This document shows, one piece after another, positions 44,628 to 53,052 of a DNA stretch of 64,000 bases. The position numbers were made by a program, and so were the translations under genes. The DNA comes from Mycolicibacterium iranicum (lineage in GTDB: Bacteria > Actinomycetota > Actinomycetes > Mycobacteriales > Mycobacteriaceae): the NCBI RefSeq assembly GCF_002101705.1, contig NZ_LQPC01000020.1, positions 248,001 through 312,000 on the forward strand, written 5' to 3'. How positions within the stretch are numbered: the first letter of the stretch is position 1; each line of letters starts with the position of its first letter. The notes under the pieces were generated by a model. That model saw only the letters and a program-made list of their open reading frames with translations. It ran no database searches and was not told where the DNA came from.

Positions 44628-45341
44628 GTGCAACTCGTAGTTCTCGCAGGTGGTTTCGGAACGCGATTGCGCGGTTCAATCCGCGAGGGGTTACCCAAGC
44701 CGATGGCCGAGATCGCCGGCAAGCCCTTCATCGTGCATCTCCTGGACCGCGCCATCGATCAGGGCGCTGACCGCATTCATCTCCTCGTCGGCTATGCGGC
44801 CCAGGTGATTATCGATTACTTGGGCGACAGCTATGGCGATGTGCCGGTGACATACAGCCGCGAGGATGAGCCGCTGGGCACGGGTGGGGCGTTAAAGGCA
44901 GCGCAGCAGTACCTCGCGGACACATTCATACTCGCCAACGGCGACACCTTTGCCGACGTGAGCTTCCGCGAACTGCTTGATCTTCTCGAGGTAGGGGTGT
45001 TGGCCCTGAGCCTCGCCCATATGAGTGATTCGTCCCGCTACGGGACCGTCGACGTCGCTGATGGAGTCGTGATCGGGTTCCGCGAAAAGCGCGACGGCGC
45101 AGCCGGACTGGTCAACGCTGGCGTTTACGCCTGTCGGAAAGAACTGCTGGACCTGTTTCCGGGCAAATCGTCGTTCTCGTTCGAAAGGGAGTTCCTCGAG
45201 CCCGAACTGTCCCGGATACAGCCGCAGTTTCTGCTGACCGCCTCCGAGATCATCGACATCGGCACGCCAGAATCGCTTGCGTTGGCCAACAACGTATTTG
45301 CGCGCAACAGCTCAACTTCCCACTTCGACCGCCGGACGTAG
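44628..45341 (+). CDS. hddC: D-glycero-alpha-D-manno-heptose 1-phosphate guanylyltransferase
   Basis: This 237-residue nucleotidyltransferase makes GDP-D-glycero-alpha-D-manno-heptose. The signature LAGGFGTRLRGSIREGLPKP binds GTP, and LANGDTFADVSF supplies a metal Asp. The C-terminal VNAGVYACRKELL and ASEIIDIGTPESL fit the HddC/RmlA-like group. A GTG start is used. It completes the pathway of the four-gene block and ends 24 bp from a convergent lipase gene. Confidence 0.88.
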   Translation: MQLVVLAGGFGTRLRGSIREGLPKPMAEIAGKPFIVHLLDRAIDQGADRIHLLVGYAAQVIIDYLGDSYGDVPVTYSREDEPLGTGGALKAAQQYLADTFILANGDTFADVSFRELLDLLEVGVLALSLAHMSDSSRYGTVDVADGVVIGFREKRDGAAGLVNAGVYACRKELLDLFPGKSSFSFEREFLEPELSRIQPQFLLTASEIIDIGTPESLALANNVFARNSSTSHFDRRT

Positions 45342-45365
45342 TAAGCACCGTTCGGCGACGGTCAA

Positions 45366-46685
45366 TCAGCCGAGCGGTTCCTCCGTACAGTTCGATGGCG
45401 CTGGAAGACCGGAGAAGCGATCCTCGACCCAGCCGCTGATGTACGGACCGGCTTGCCAGAGCATGTCGATGTGATCCGCCCCCGGGATCTCGACTAGCTG
45501 AATGCGCCCTCCCATTGCGCAGCTCTGGGCCACCGCGACACGCACCTCGCGGGGAAAGACCAGAAGATCATCAAGTCCGATGACGACGAGCATGGGGCTT
45601 TGCAGCGGGCGCTGAGGCAATGCCACCTTGCGCATCGCATCGCGCAGATCATCGATGTCTTGCAGCGATTCGGGTTTCGTTTCCCGTGAGCCTCGCATAC
45701 GGTCCGCAACCTCTGCCCACGGAACCGGCAGAATTGCTGGAACGGGAATATTCGGTTCGTTCGGCTCGCAGAAGCTGAGTCGCTCTCGATACGCCTCGGT
45801 CGAGCCGTGTAGGAACGAGTACTCGTCAAGATCGGGATTAAACCTGGCCAATCCCACGATGAAAGTGGGAAACAGGTTCCGCTGCGGCGCACTGAGCGAA
45901 CCGGACCACACCTTGTCCGCAGTGTCCGTAACATTTGCCGCAGGCGCCAAAGCCACGCTACCCAACAGGTCGAGCCCGTCTCCGTAGAACGAGTTCAGCT
46001 CGTTGGCGGCCCACACCGCCTGACCACCCTGCGAATAGCCGACAGCCACCCATCGGGTGGAGACCGCGGGCGACAGATCGCGTAATGCTCGCACTGCATC
46101 AATGGTGTTGAAGGCCGCCGATCGCGGCTCGAGGTAGAGGTGAAATCCTGTCGGCCCGAGTCCTTCGTAGTCGGTGGCGGCGACTGCGTAGCCTGCGGCC
46201 AGCCAGGCCTCGATGATCGGCCCATATCCTTGAAGGTCTGGCTGCTGCGCCGGACCGCAGTTATGCCCGATCCCGGTGGTGCCGTGAGCGAGGGAGACGA
46301 CAGGCCAGCCGCCCACCGGCGGCGTACCCTCCGGGACGGAGAAAAGTCCCGTCACCTCGCGGGCGCCGCCGTCCACTCCTGAAACCGAGGTGTAGGTGGC
46401 CTTCCAGGCTTGCCCAATAGCCGACTCGGGGCCGGCGCCGACTGGCTCGTACCGCTCCTCGGCGACCACGCGGCCACGTCTGTTCCAGACCTCGCCGGTC
46501 ACCGCCGGCAGAGGTGCCACAATCGGGGCGGCCAACGGTGCCGGTGCTGCGCGGGGCTCATACAGTGACAGGGCCATCACCGGGATCAGCAGGAGTACCG
46601 CCAACACAAGTCGCCAAGCTGAACCCGCGAAATCCGCTAGGGCGGCACGAAATGGGGAAGTCTTGCTGTCCCGACGATGATGCAT
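45366..46685 (-). CDS. Exported lipase/esterase, alpha/beta hydrolase (LIP type)
   Basis: This 439-residue protein has an N-terminal membrane anchor or signal segment (LVLAVLLLIPVMALSLY). It resembles secretory lipases: the nucleophile Ser is in WVAVGYSQGGQAVWAANE, the Asp probably in VVIGLDDLLVFPR and the His in IPGADHIDMLW. It could release acyl groups from envelope lipids or the acylated glycan. It reads opposite to the heptose genes. ATG 46685 is preferred to the GTG one codon earlier. Confidence 0.87.
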   Translation of the reverse strand: MHHRRDSKTSPFRAALADFAGSAWRLVLAVLLLIPVMALSLYEPRAAPAPLAAPIVAPLPAVTGEVWNRRGRVVAEERYEPVGAGPESAIGQAWKATYTSVSGVDGGAREVTGLFSVPEGTPPVGGWPVVSLAHGTTGIGHNCGPAQQPDLQGYGPIIEAWLAAGYAVAATDYEGLGPTGFHLYLEPRSAAFNTIDAVRALRDLSPAVSTRWVAVGYSQGGQAVWAANELNSFYGDGLDLLGSVALAPAANVTDTADKVWSGSLSAPQRNLFPTFIVGLARFNPDLDEYSFLHGSTEAYRERLSFCEPNEPNIPVPAILPVPWAEVADRMRGSRETKPESLQDIDDLRDAMRKVALPQRPLQSPMLVVIGLDDLLVFPREVRVAVAQSCAMGGRIQLVEIPGADHIDMLWQAGPYISGWVEDRFSGLPAPSNCTEEPLG

Positions 46686-46853
46686 CACAATTCAATCCCT
46701 GCGCTGCACTTGCGGCGTAGGTTCCCTACGATCGCCCGTCCGCCTTCCTGTCGAGCTCAGCCGGGGCGGGCCGAGCGCGTGTGCGACGACAGCCTATCGA
46801 AGACGGCGACGACTACCGACGCGGCAGTGCTGTCGCTGCAGTATTGGTCGCGG

Positions 46854-47567
46854 TCACTCAGGACGGCGGAGAACGAACTGCCATGACCACGGCAGGTACC
46901 GCATCGGCGACTGCAAGAGCCGATAGATCCTCCGAACCTTGAGCGGAATCGCTTCGGGCGGGTAGTTGAAATTGCGAACCATCACAACATCGAAACCTGC
47001 ACGTTCGGCTGCCGGCCGCAGGTGCTTCATAGTGACGCTGTAAAAATCGTGATCCCAGTCAACTGGCGCCAGCTTCCAGTAGCGACGCTGCCATTTTGGC
47101 GGCAACCAGCCCATGAAAGGAAGCCGACTGTGCGACTCGATGAAAAAGTAGGGGTTAGGGATCTGACCCACGACGACACCCCCTGGTCTGAGCACACGAA
47201 ATATCTCGCGCAGGCTCGCTTCGCGGTCGTTCGGCGGGATGTGCTCGAATACGTTAGCGAACAGTGCGACGTCGAACCGCTGGTCAGGGAAGTCGAGGTT
47301 GTTGGCGAACGCAGGATAGAGGTGGGAGCCGGCGTCGGTCACGATTGGTTGCGGGAGGGTGGGGTCGATGCCGACCCAGGTAGACACCCTCGTCAGTTGA
47401 CCCATCTGATCGGTCAAAGCGCCCCGTTGACAGCCAATTTCAATGCCGTCCGTCGCCTGGGGTGAGGCGTGCTCGTCGACAAGGTTCGCCAGCTGCCGGC
47501 TAAGAATCGCGTTGCGGGCCGCCCACTCGTCGTCGCTTTGCAACAGCTGCGAACCTAATCCGCTCAT
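46854..47567 (-). CDS. SAM-dependent methyltransferase, class I (Methyltransf_11)
   Basis: This 237-residue protein starts MSGLGSQLLQSDDEWAARNA with AAGGAAGGG upstream. The SAM loop is DGIEIGCQRGALTDQM, followed by VGIDPTLPQP. The post-motif FDVALFANVFEHIPPNDREA and REIFRVLRPGGVVVGQIPNP are typical of Methyltransf_11. It probably methylates a sugar or lipid intermediate. It is the leftward neighbour of the Asp/Asn hydroxylase-like gene. Confidence 0.85.
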   Translation of the reverse strand: MSGLGSQLLQSDDEWAARNAILSRQLANLVDEHASPQATDGIEIGCQRGALTDQMGQLTRVSTWVGIDPTLPQPIVTDAGSHLYPAFANNLDFPDQRFDVALFANVFEHIPPNDREASLREIFRVLRPGGVVVGQIPNPYFFIESHSRLPFMGWLPPKWQRRYWKLAPVDWDHDFYSVTMKHLRPAAERAGFDVVMVRNFNYPPEAIPLKVRRIYRLLQSPMRYLPWSWQFVLRRPE

Positions 47568-47751
47568 TGCAACCGCACCCTTCCTTTGCGTCGAACAACT
47601 GCCAAATGATACCCACCGACGCCCCCGCTCTCTCAGCGCGTCCAAAGTTTGCTGGTTATCACAGAAAGTTCAGCTGCCATTGTTTTCGGCAATGTCAAAA
47701 AACCCGGCGACTCCGGCTGTCACGACCGGTCCTAGGTGTTAATCTGCCGCC

Positions 47752-48483
47752 ATGCGCCGGCCTTCGCTTCCTAGCTCATTTCACACCAAGGTTCACGAGA
47801 CCTTCGACCGCCTCATCGAAAGAACTCCGACGGGACGCACCGAGTTCTTCGACCCGGAACAGTTCCCATGGATCGCCGACATCGAAGCTCGGGCCGACGA
47901 GATCAAGGCAGAGCTGGATGGACTTCTGACCCGTGTCGACGATCTGCCCAACTTCCAGGACATTCAAGAAGAACAGCAGCAGCTGACTCAGGATGACAAC
48001 TGGAAGGTATTTCTCTTCCACGCCTACGGTGCACGCGCCGACGAGAACTGCCGGCGATGCCCCAAGACTGCCGAGATCGTCGAGTCCATTCCCGGAATGA
48101 CCACCGCGATGTTCTCCGTATTGCGTGGCAGAAAGCACATACCCCCTCATACCGGTCCGTGGAAAGGCGTTCTGCGCTACCACCTCGCATTGCGCACTCC
48201 GACCGACGAGACTGCTGCCCGCATCCGTGTCGGCCACAGCATCAAGCACTGGACAGAGGGTCAGAGCCTGGTCTTTGACGACACGTTCGAGCACGAGGTG
48301 TGGAATGACAGCGACGAAACCCGCGTCGTGTTGTTTGTTGACGTCATCCGCAAGTTGCCGTGGTACCTGGCCATTCCGAACCGCGCATTCATCGCCGCCA
48401 TACGTCGGTCTCCTTACATTCAAAGGGGCCTGGCCAATAACGAAGCCTGGCAAGAGACTCTCGGCGCCGCCAAGGCGATGTAA
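47752..48483 (+). CDS. Aspartyl/asparaginyl beta-hydroxylase-like dioxygenase
   Basis: This 243-residue Fe(II)/2-oxoglutarate enzyme belongs to the AspH/LpxO family. The first metal His is H133 in HIPPHTGPWKGVLRYHLAL, the second H181 in FDDTFEHEVWN, and R191 probably binds 2-oxoglutarate. LpxO hydroxylates acyl chains of lipid A and AspH hydroxylates protein side chains; in this island a lipid or aminoacyl substrate is plausible. It is the last complete island gene before the right-hand repeat. Confidence 0.88.
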   Translation: MRRPSLPSSFHTKVHETFDRLIERTPTGRTEFFDPEQFPWIADIEARADEIKAELDGLLTRVDDLPNFQDIQEEQQQLTQDDNWKVFLFHAYGARADENCRRCPKTAEIVESIPGMTTAMFSVLRGRKHIPPHTGPWKGVLRYHLALRTPTDETAARIRVGHSIKHWTEGQSLVFDDTFEHEVWNDSDETRVVLFVDVIRKLPWYLAIPNRAFIAAIRRSPYIQRGLANNEAWQETLGAAKAM

Positions 48484-48523
48484 CGGCAGCACACCACCGT
48501 CGCGGCAAGGGGTGCTTTTGGAT

Positions 48524-48625
48524 GACGCCGGCGGTATCGACCCCGACCTGGCACCGCACACCGTGCCGGCCTATCAACCCGGCACGGACCCGGCGCTGAC
48601 CCGCAGCGAGCTGGAGAATGCCTTC
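48524..48625 (+). repeat. Right copy of 102-bp island-flanking direct repeat
   Basis: This segment matches 14254-14355, the 3' end of the MpaB-type gene, at 97 of 102 bases. Some differences are synonymous (CTC/CTG, TTG/CTG) and one changes Thr to Ala. That pattern argues for two diverged alleles and against a fresh duplication. Confidence 0.95.
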
Positions 48626-48631
48626 GCGTGA
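48524..48631 (+). pseudogene. 3' remnant of an MpaB-type gene
   Basis: The in-frame translation GGIDPDLAPHTVPAYQPGTD continues to the ending LTRSELENAFA-stop, the C-terminus of the protein at 13363-14358 with one extra Ala. No start or upstream part is present. It is probably the original 3' end of the host gene left on the right side of the inserted island. Confidence 0.85.
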
Positions 48632-48701
48632 ACGGCGCACCGCTGTGTGACCTGGTCCACAGCTTTTTCGCCCGCACGGCGCCTTTTGAGACACTGGCCA
48701 A

Positions 48702-50057
48702 ATGAGTGCACCACGCAAATCGACACATCGCGAGGTTGCCAGGTTGGACCGCGTACCTCTTCCGGTAGAGGCGGCGCGCATCGGAGTCACCGGCTGGCAG
48801 ATAACTCGCACCGGCGCCCGGGTCCTGTCCAAGATCACCGGGCGCGGGACGCTGCAACAGAAGATCGTCAAGCAGATCCCGCAGACGTTCGCCGACCTCG
48901 GACCGACCTATGTCAAGTTCGGCCAGATCATCGCGTCGAGCCCGGGCGCGTTCGGCGAACCGCTGAGCCGCGAGTTCCGCGGCCTGCTCGACCGAGTTCC
49001 GCCCGCGGACACCGACGCCGTCCACAAACTCCTTCGCGAGGAACTCGGCGACGAGCCGCAGAACCTTTTCAAGTCGTTCGACGAGAAGCCGTTCGCGTCC
49101 GCATCGATCGCCCAGGTTCACTACGCCACGCTGCATTCCGGTGAGGAGGTCGTCGTCAAGATCCAGCGGCCGGGAATTCGCCGCCGGGTCGCCGCCGACC
49201 TGCAGATCCTCAAGCGGGGAGCCCAAGTCGTCGAGCTGGCCAAGATGGGCAGGCGCCTCTCGGCGCAGGATGTCGTCGCCGACTTCGCCGACAACCTCGC
49301 CGAGGAGCTCGATTTCCGGCTCGAGGCGCAGTCGATGGATGCCTGGGTGGCGCACATGCACGCGTCGCCGCTGGGCGAGAACATCCGTGTGCCGCAGGTC
49401 TACTGGGATCTGACCAGCGAGCGGGTGCTGACGATGGAGCGGGTCACCGGCGTGCGCATCGACGACGTCGCCGAGATCCGCAAGAGGGGCTTCGACGGCA
49501 CCGAGTTGGTCAAGGCGCTGCTGTTCAGCGTGTTCGAGGGCGGTCTGCGGCACGGCCTGTTCCACGGTGACCTGCACGCGGGCAATCTGTACGTCGATGA
49601 CGACGGCAAGATCGTGTTCTTCGACTTCGGCATCATGGGTCGCATCGATCCGCGGACCCGCTGGCTGCTGCGCGAACTCGTCTACGCGCTGCTGGTGAAG
49701 AAGGATCACGCGGCCGCGGGCAAGATCGTCGTGCTGATGGGCGCCGTCGGCACCGTGCGGCCCGAGGCTGAGGCGGCCAAGGATCTGGAGAAATTCGCCG
49801 CCCCGTTGACGCTGAAGTCCCTGGGCGACTTGAGTTATGCCGAGATCGGCAAGCAGCTGTCGGCCCTCGCCGAGGCGTACGACGTGAAGCTGCCGCGGGA
49901 ACTGGTGCTCATTGGCAAGCAGTTCCTTTACGTCGAGCGCTACATGAAGCTGCTCGCCCCGAAATGGCAGATGATGAGCGACCCCGCGCTGACCGGATAC
50001 TTCGCGAACTTCATGGTGGAGGTCTCCCGGGAGCACAGCGACGAGCTCGACGCGTAG
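48702..50057 (+). CDS. ABC1/UbiB-family atypical kinase (Rv0647c-like)
   Basis: This 451-residue ABC1 protein has the family KxGQ motif in YVKFGQIIASSPG and the Ala-rich loop FASASIAQVHYATL. VVVKIQRPGI provides the ATP Lys, and the catalytic loop is LFHGDLHAGNLYVDDDGK with FFDFGIMGR. Members act as ATPases or kinases in isoprenoid-lipid metabolism. The gene order ABC1-lipG-mmaA is the same as in M. tuberculosis. It starts 70 bp after the island's right repeat and is followed directly by lipG. Confidence 0.93.
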   Translation: MSAPRKSTHREVARLDRVPLPVEAARIGVTGWQITRTGARVLSKITGRGTLQQKIVKQIPQTFADLGPTYVKFGQIIASSPGAFGEPLSREFRGLLDRVPPADTDAVHKLLREELGDEPQNLFKSFDEKPFASASIAQVHYATLHSGEEVVVKIQRPGIRRRVAADLQILKRGAQVVELAKMGRRLSAQDVVADFADNLAEELDFRLEAQSMDAWVAHMHASPLGENIRVPQVYWDLTSERVLTMERVTGVRIDDVAEIRKRGFDGTELVKALLFSVFEGGLRHGLFHGDLHAGNLYVDDDGKIVFFDFGIMGRIDPRTRWLLRELVYALLVKKDHAAAGKIVVLMGAVGTVRPEAEAAKDLEKFAAPLTLKSLGDLSYAEIGKQLSALAEAYDVKLPRELVLIGKQFLYVERYMKLLAPKWQMMSDPALTGYFANFMVEVSREHSDELDA

Positions 50058-50960
50058 ATGGAGATCCGCAGCGGCACCGCACCGTCCGGCGAACTGGAGA
50101 TCTACTACGAGGACATGGGCGACCCGGGCGACCCCGCGGTCCTGTTGATCATGGGCCTTGGTGCGCAATTGGTCTTCTGGCGCACCGAATTCTGCGAGAA
50201 GCTGGTCGACCAGGGCCTGCGGGTGATCCGGTTCGACAATCGTGACGTCGGCCTGTCGAGCAAGCTGCCAGGCGCACATTCGGGCGCACCGCTGCTACCA
50301 CGCATGGCGCGGTCCTTCGTCGGGTTGGCCAGCCCTGCGGCGTACACGCTCGACGACATGAGCGACGACGCCGCGGCGCTGCTCGACCACCTCGGTATCG
50401 GCGCGGCGCACGTGGTCGGCGCCTCGATGGGCGGCATGATCGCGCAGGTTTTCGCGGCCCGTCATCACAGGCGCGTCAAGACCCTCGGCGTGATCTTCTC
50501 CAGCAACAACCAGGCGGTGCTGCCGCCACCGGGCCCGGCGCAATTGCTGGCGATCCTGCAGAAACCGAAGGGCACGTCCCGCGACGCGATCATCGACAAC
50601 GCGGTTCGCGTGTCCCAGATCATCGGCAGCCCCGGCTTCCCTGCCCCGGAGGACAGGCTGCGCGCCGAGGCCATCGAGGGCTACGACCGCAGCTACTATC
50701 CGGCCGGCGTCGGGCGGCAGTTCGCGGCGATTCTCGGCAGCGGCAGCCTCCGCCGCTACAACCGTGAGATCGCGGCGCCGACAGTGGTGATCCACGGCAA
50801 GGCGGACAAACTGATGCGCCCGTCCGGCGGCCGGGCGATCGCGCGGGCGATCAAGAACGCGCGACTGGTGTTGTTCGACGGGATGGGCCATGAACTCCCG
50901 GAACCGCTGTGGGACGACATCGTCGGCGAGCTGAAGACCACATTCGCCGAAGTGCCCTGA
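50058..50960 (+). CDS. lipG: Alpha/beta hydrolase LipG
   Basis: This 300-residue esterase or thioesterase starts immediately after the ABC1 kinase stop. The nucleophile Ser is in HVVGASMGGMIAQVFAA, the oxyanion region in LLIMGLGAQLVFW, and the His in FDGMGHELPEPLW. In M. tuberculosis lipG lies next to the mycolate methyltransferases, as here. The physiological substrate is unsettled. Confidence 0.88.
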   Translation: MEIRSGTAPSGELEIYYEDMGDPGDPAVLLIMGLGAQLVFWRTEFCEKLVDQGLRVIRFDNRDVGLSSKLPGAHSGAPLLPRMARSFVGLASPAAYTLDDMSDDAAALLDHLGIGAAHVVGASMGGMIAQVFAARHHRRVKTLGVIFSSNNQAVLPPPGPAQLLAILQKPKGTSRDAIIDNAVRVSQIIGSPGFPAPEDRLRAEAIEGYDRSYYPAGVGRQFAAILGSGSLRRYNREIAAPTVVIHGKADKLMRPSGGRAIARAIKNARLVLFDGMGHELPEPLWDDIVGELKTTFAEVP

Positions 50961-51066
50961 CTCACACGTCAATTCACCAGCGCGAAGTTCCGCGTAGCAT
51001 CCCGGTCAGGGCATGATCGCCGTCTTACAGGAGATCCTCTTCGGGCTGTGTCCTCAGGAAGGCCGA

Positions 51067-51951
51067 ATGGCCTCACGAGAACCCCGCAACCTCACACCAC
51101 ATTTCGACGATGTGCAGGCACACTACGACCTGTCGGATGAATTCTTCCGGCTGTTTCTCGACCCCTCCCAGACCTACAGCTGCGCGTACTTCGAGCGCGA
51201 CGACATGACGCTGGAGGAGGCTCAGCTGGCCAAAGTCGACCTTGCCCTCGGCAAGCTCGGCCTGCAGCCCGGCATGACGCTGCTCGACATCGGGTGCGGT
51301 TGGGGCGCCACGATGATGCGGGCGGTCGAGAAGTATGACGTCGACGTCATCGGCCTGACGCTCAGTGAGAACCAAAAAGCGCATGTCGAAAGGGTTTTCG
51401 CCGCCAGCACCGACTCCCGGGACAAGGAGATCCTGCTGCAGGGCTGGGAGGAGTTCGATCGGCCCGTGGACCGCATCGTGTCGATCGGCGCATTCGAGCA
51501 CTTCGGCCGGGACCGCTGGGACGACTTCTTCACGATGGCCTACCGCGTGCTGCCCGAAGACGGCGCGATGCTTCTGCACACCATCACCGCCCTGACCATC
51601 CCGCAGATGATCGAACGCGGCATCCCGCTGACCTTCTCCGTCGCGCGGTTCATCAAGTTCATCCTCACCGAGATCTTCCCGGGCGGATACCTGCCGACCA
51701 TCGAGCTCGTCGGCGAGCACGCCGGCAAAGCCGGATTCACCCTGACCCGCGAGCAGTCGCTGCAGCCGCACTATGCGCGAACCCTCGACCTGTGGTCCGC
51801 GGCTCTCGAAGCGCACCGGACCGAGGCGATCGAGGTCCAGTCCGAAGAGGTCTACGACCGGTACATGCACTACCTGACCGGCTGCGCGGATTCCTTCAAG
51901 AAGGGCTACACCGACGTGAACCAGTTCACGCTCGTCAAGCAGACCCCCTGA
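51067..51951 (+). CDS. mmaA2: Mycolic acid cyclopropane synthase/methyltransferase, MmaA2-like
   Basis: This 294-residue SAM-dependent enzyme modifies meromycolate chains. It starts at ATG 51067 with AGGAAGG before it (a GTG/ATG further up would add a non-conserved leader). TLLDIGCGWGATMMRAVEKY binds SAM, and the region [20 protein letters not shown] with TYSCAYFERDDMTLEEAQLA resembles M. tuberculosis MmaA2 more than MmaA1 or MmaA3. Position matches the mmaA cluster. The exact reaction, cyclopropanation versus methylation, cannot be fixed from sequence alone. Confidence 0.85.
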   Translation: MASREPRNLTPHFDDVQAHYDLSDEFFRLFLDPSQTYSCAYFERDDMTLEEAQLAKVDLALGKLGLQPGMTLLDIGCGWGATMMRAVEKYDVDVIGLTLSENQKAHVERVFAASTDSRDKEILLQGWEEFDRPVDRIVSIGAFEHFGRDRWDDFFTMAYRVLPEDGAMLLHTITALTIPQMIERGIPLTFSVARFIKFILTEIFPGGYLPTIELVGEHAGKAGFTLTREQSLQPHYARTLDLWSAALEAHRTEAIEVQSEEVYDRYMHYLTGCADSFKKGYTDVNQFTLVKQTP

Positions 51952-52085
51952 GCGGATTGGATCGCGCCACCTGCCTACCGTTACGCTGATCGCCCGGGGG
52001 CGCGTGTTTACAGAAAGATCGACCCGCGTCTTCGGTACGGTCTTCCACATCGCTGAACACTCAGGAAGCACGGAGCAGGTAACAC

Positions 52086-52982
52086 ATGTCTGATCAATCC
52101 ACCGGCACGAAGGATATGACCCCTCATTTTGAGGACATCCAGGCCCATTACGACCTGTCAGACGACTTTTTCGGCGTGTTCCAGGATCCGACCCGCAAAT
52201 ACAGCTCCGGTTTCTTCACCGGCCCCAACTGCACGCTCTCCGAGGCGCAGATCGCCAACGTGGACCAGCATCTCGACAAGCTCGACCTCAAGCCGGGGAT
52301 GACGCTTCTCGAGGTCGGTTGCGGGTGGGGTCTGACGCTGCAGCGCGCGATGGAGAAGTACGACGTCAACGTGATCGGCCTGACGCTGTCGAAGAACCAG
52401 AAGGCCTACTGCGATCAGCTGCTGGCCAAGCTCGATTCCAAGCGGACCTTCGACGTCCGACTGGAGGGCTGGGAGCAGTTCCACTCCCCCGTCGACCGGA
52501 TCGTGTCGATCGAGGCCTTCGAGCACTTCGGCTTCGAACGCTACGACGACTTCTTCAAGATGTGTTTCGACGTCCTGCCCGAAGACGGCCGGATGACCAT
52601 CCAGAGCAGCGTCGGCTACCACCCGTACAACCTGGCCGAGCGTGGCAAGAAGCTGACGTTCGAGCTGGCACGGTTCATCAAGTTCATGATCACCGAGATC
52701 TTCCCGGGTGGCCGCCTCCCCACCACCGAGATGATGGTCGAGCACGGCGAGAAGGCCGGATTCACCGTCCCCGAGGTGCTTTCACTGCGCAACCACTACA
52801 TCAAGACGCTCGGCATCTGGGCCGACCGGTTGGAGAAGAACAAGGACGCGGCGATCGCCGCGACCGACGAGGAGAACTACCACCGGTACATGCGCTACCT
52901 GAAGGGCTGCCAGTACTACTTCATCGACGAGTCGATCGACGTGAGCCTGGTGACCTACCTGAAGCCGGCCGTCGCCGCCTAG
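52086..52982 (+). CDS. mmaA4: Hydroxymycolate synthase MmaA4 (Hma)
   Basis: This 298-residue methyltransferase resembles M. tuberculosis MmaA4, which makes the hydroxymycolate precursor of keto- and methoxy-mycolates. SAM loop [20 protein letters not shown], then [20 protein letters not shown], and [20 protein letters not shown] and [15 protein letters not shown] are almost identical to that protein. It is 134 bp after the MmaA2-like gene and ends at a strong bidirectional terminator. Confidence 0.92.
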   Translation: MSDQSTGTKDMTPHFEDIQAHYDLSDDFFGVFQDPTRKYSSGFFTGPNCTLSEAQIANVDQHLDKLDLKPGMTLLEVGCGWGLTLQRAMEKYDVNVIGLTLSKNQKAYCDQLLAKLDSKRTFDVRLEGWEQFHSPVDRIVSIEAFEHFGFERYDDFFKMCFDVLPEDGRMTIQSSVGYHPYNLAERGKKLTFELARFIKFMITEIFPGGRLPTTEMMVEHGEKAGFTVPEVLSLRNHYIKTLGIWADRLEKNKDAAIAATDEENYHRYMRYLKGCQYYFIDESIDVSLVTYLKPAVAA

Positions 52983-53006
52983 CCGAGCCGAACATCCTCT
53001 TAACGA

Positions 53007-53040
53007 AGAATCCCCCGCACGCCTGAATGCGGGGGATTCT
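53007..53040. terminator. Perfect 13-bp hairpin terminator between convergent genes
   Basis: AGAATCCCCCGCA pairs with TGCGGGGGATTCT around an 8-base loop. It lies between mmaA4 and the convergent PE-PPE-domain gene and can serve both directions. Confidence 0.9.
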
Positions 53041-53052
53041 CCATACTGGCCC

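Noticed and set aside
48420..50279. 619-codon open frame antisense to the ABC1 kinase
   Set aside because: Typical high-GC shadow frame; it crosses the island boundary and several real genes and shows no recognisable motif.
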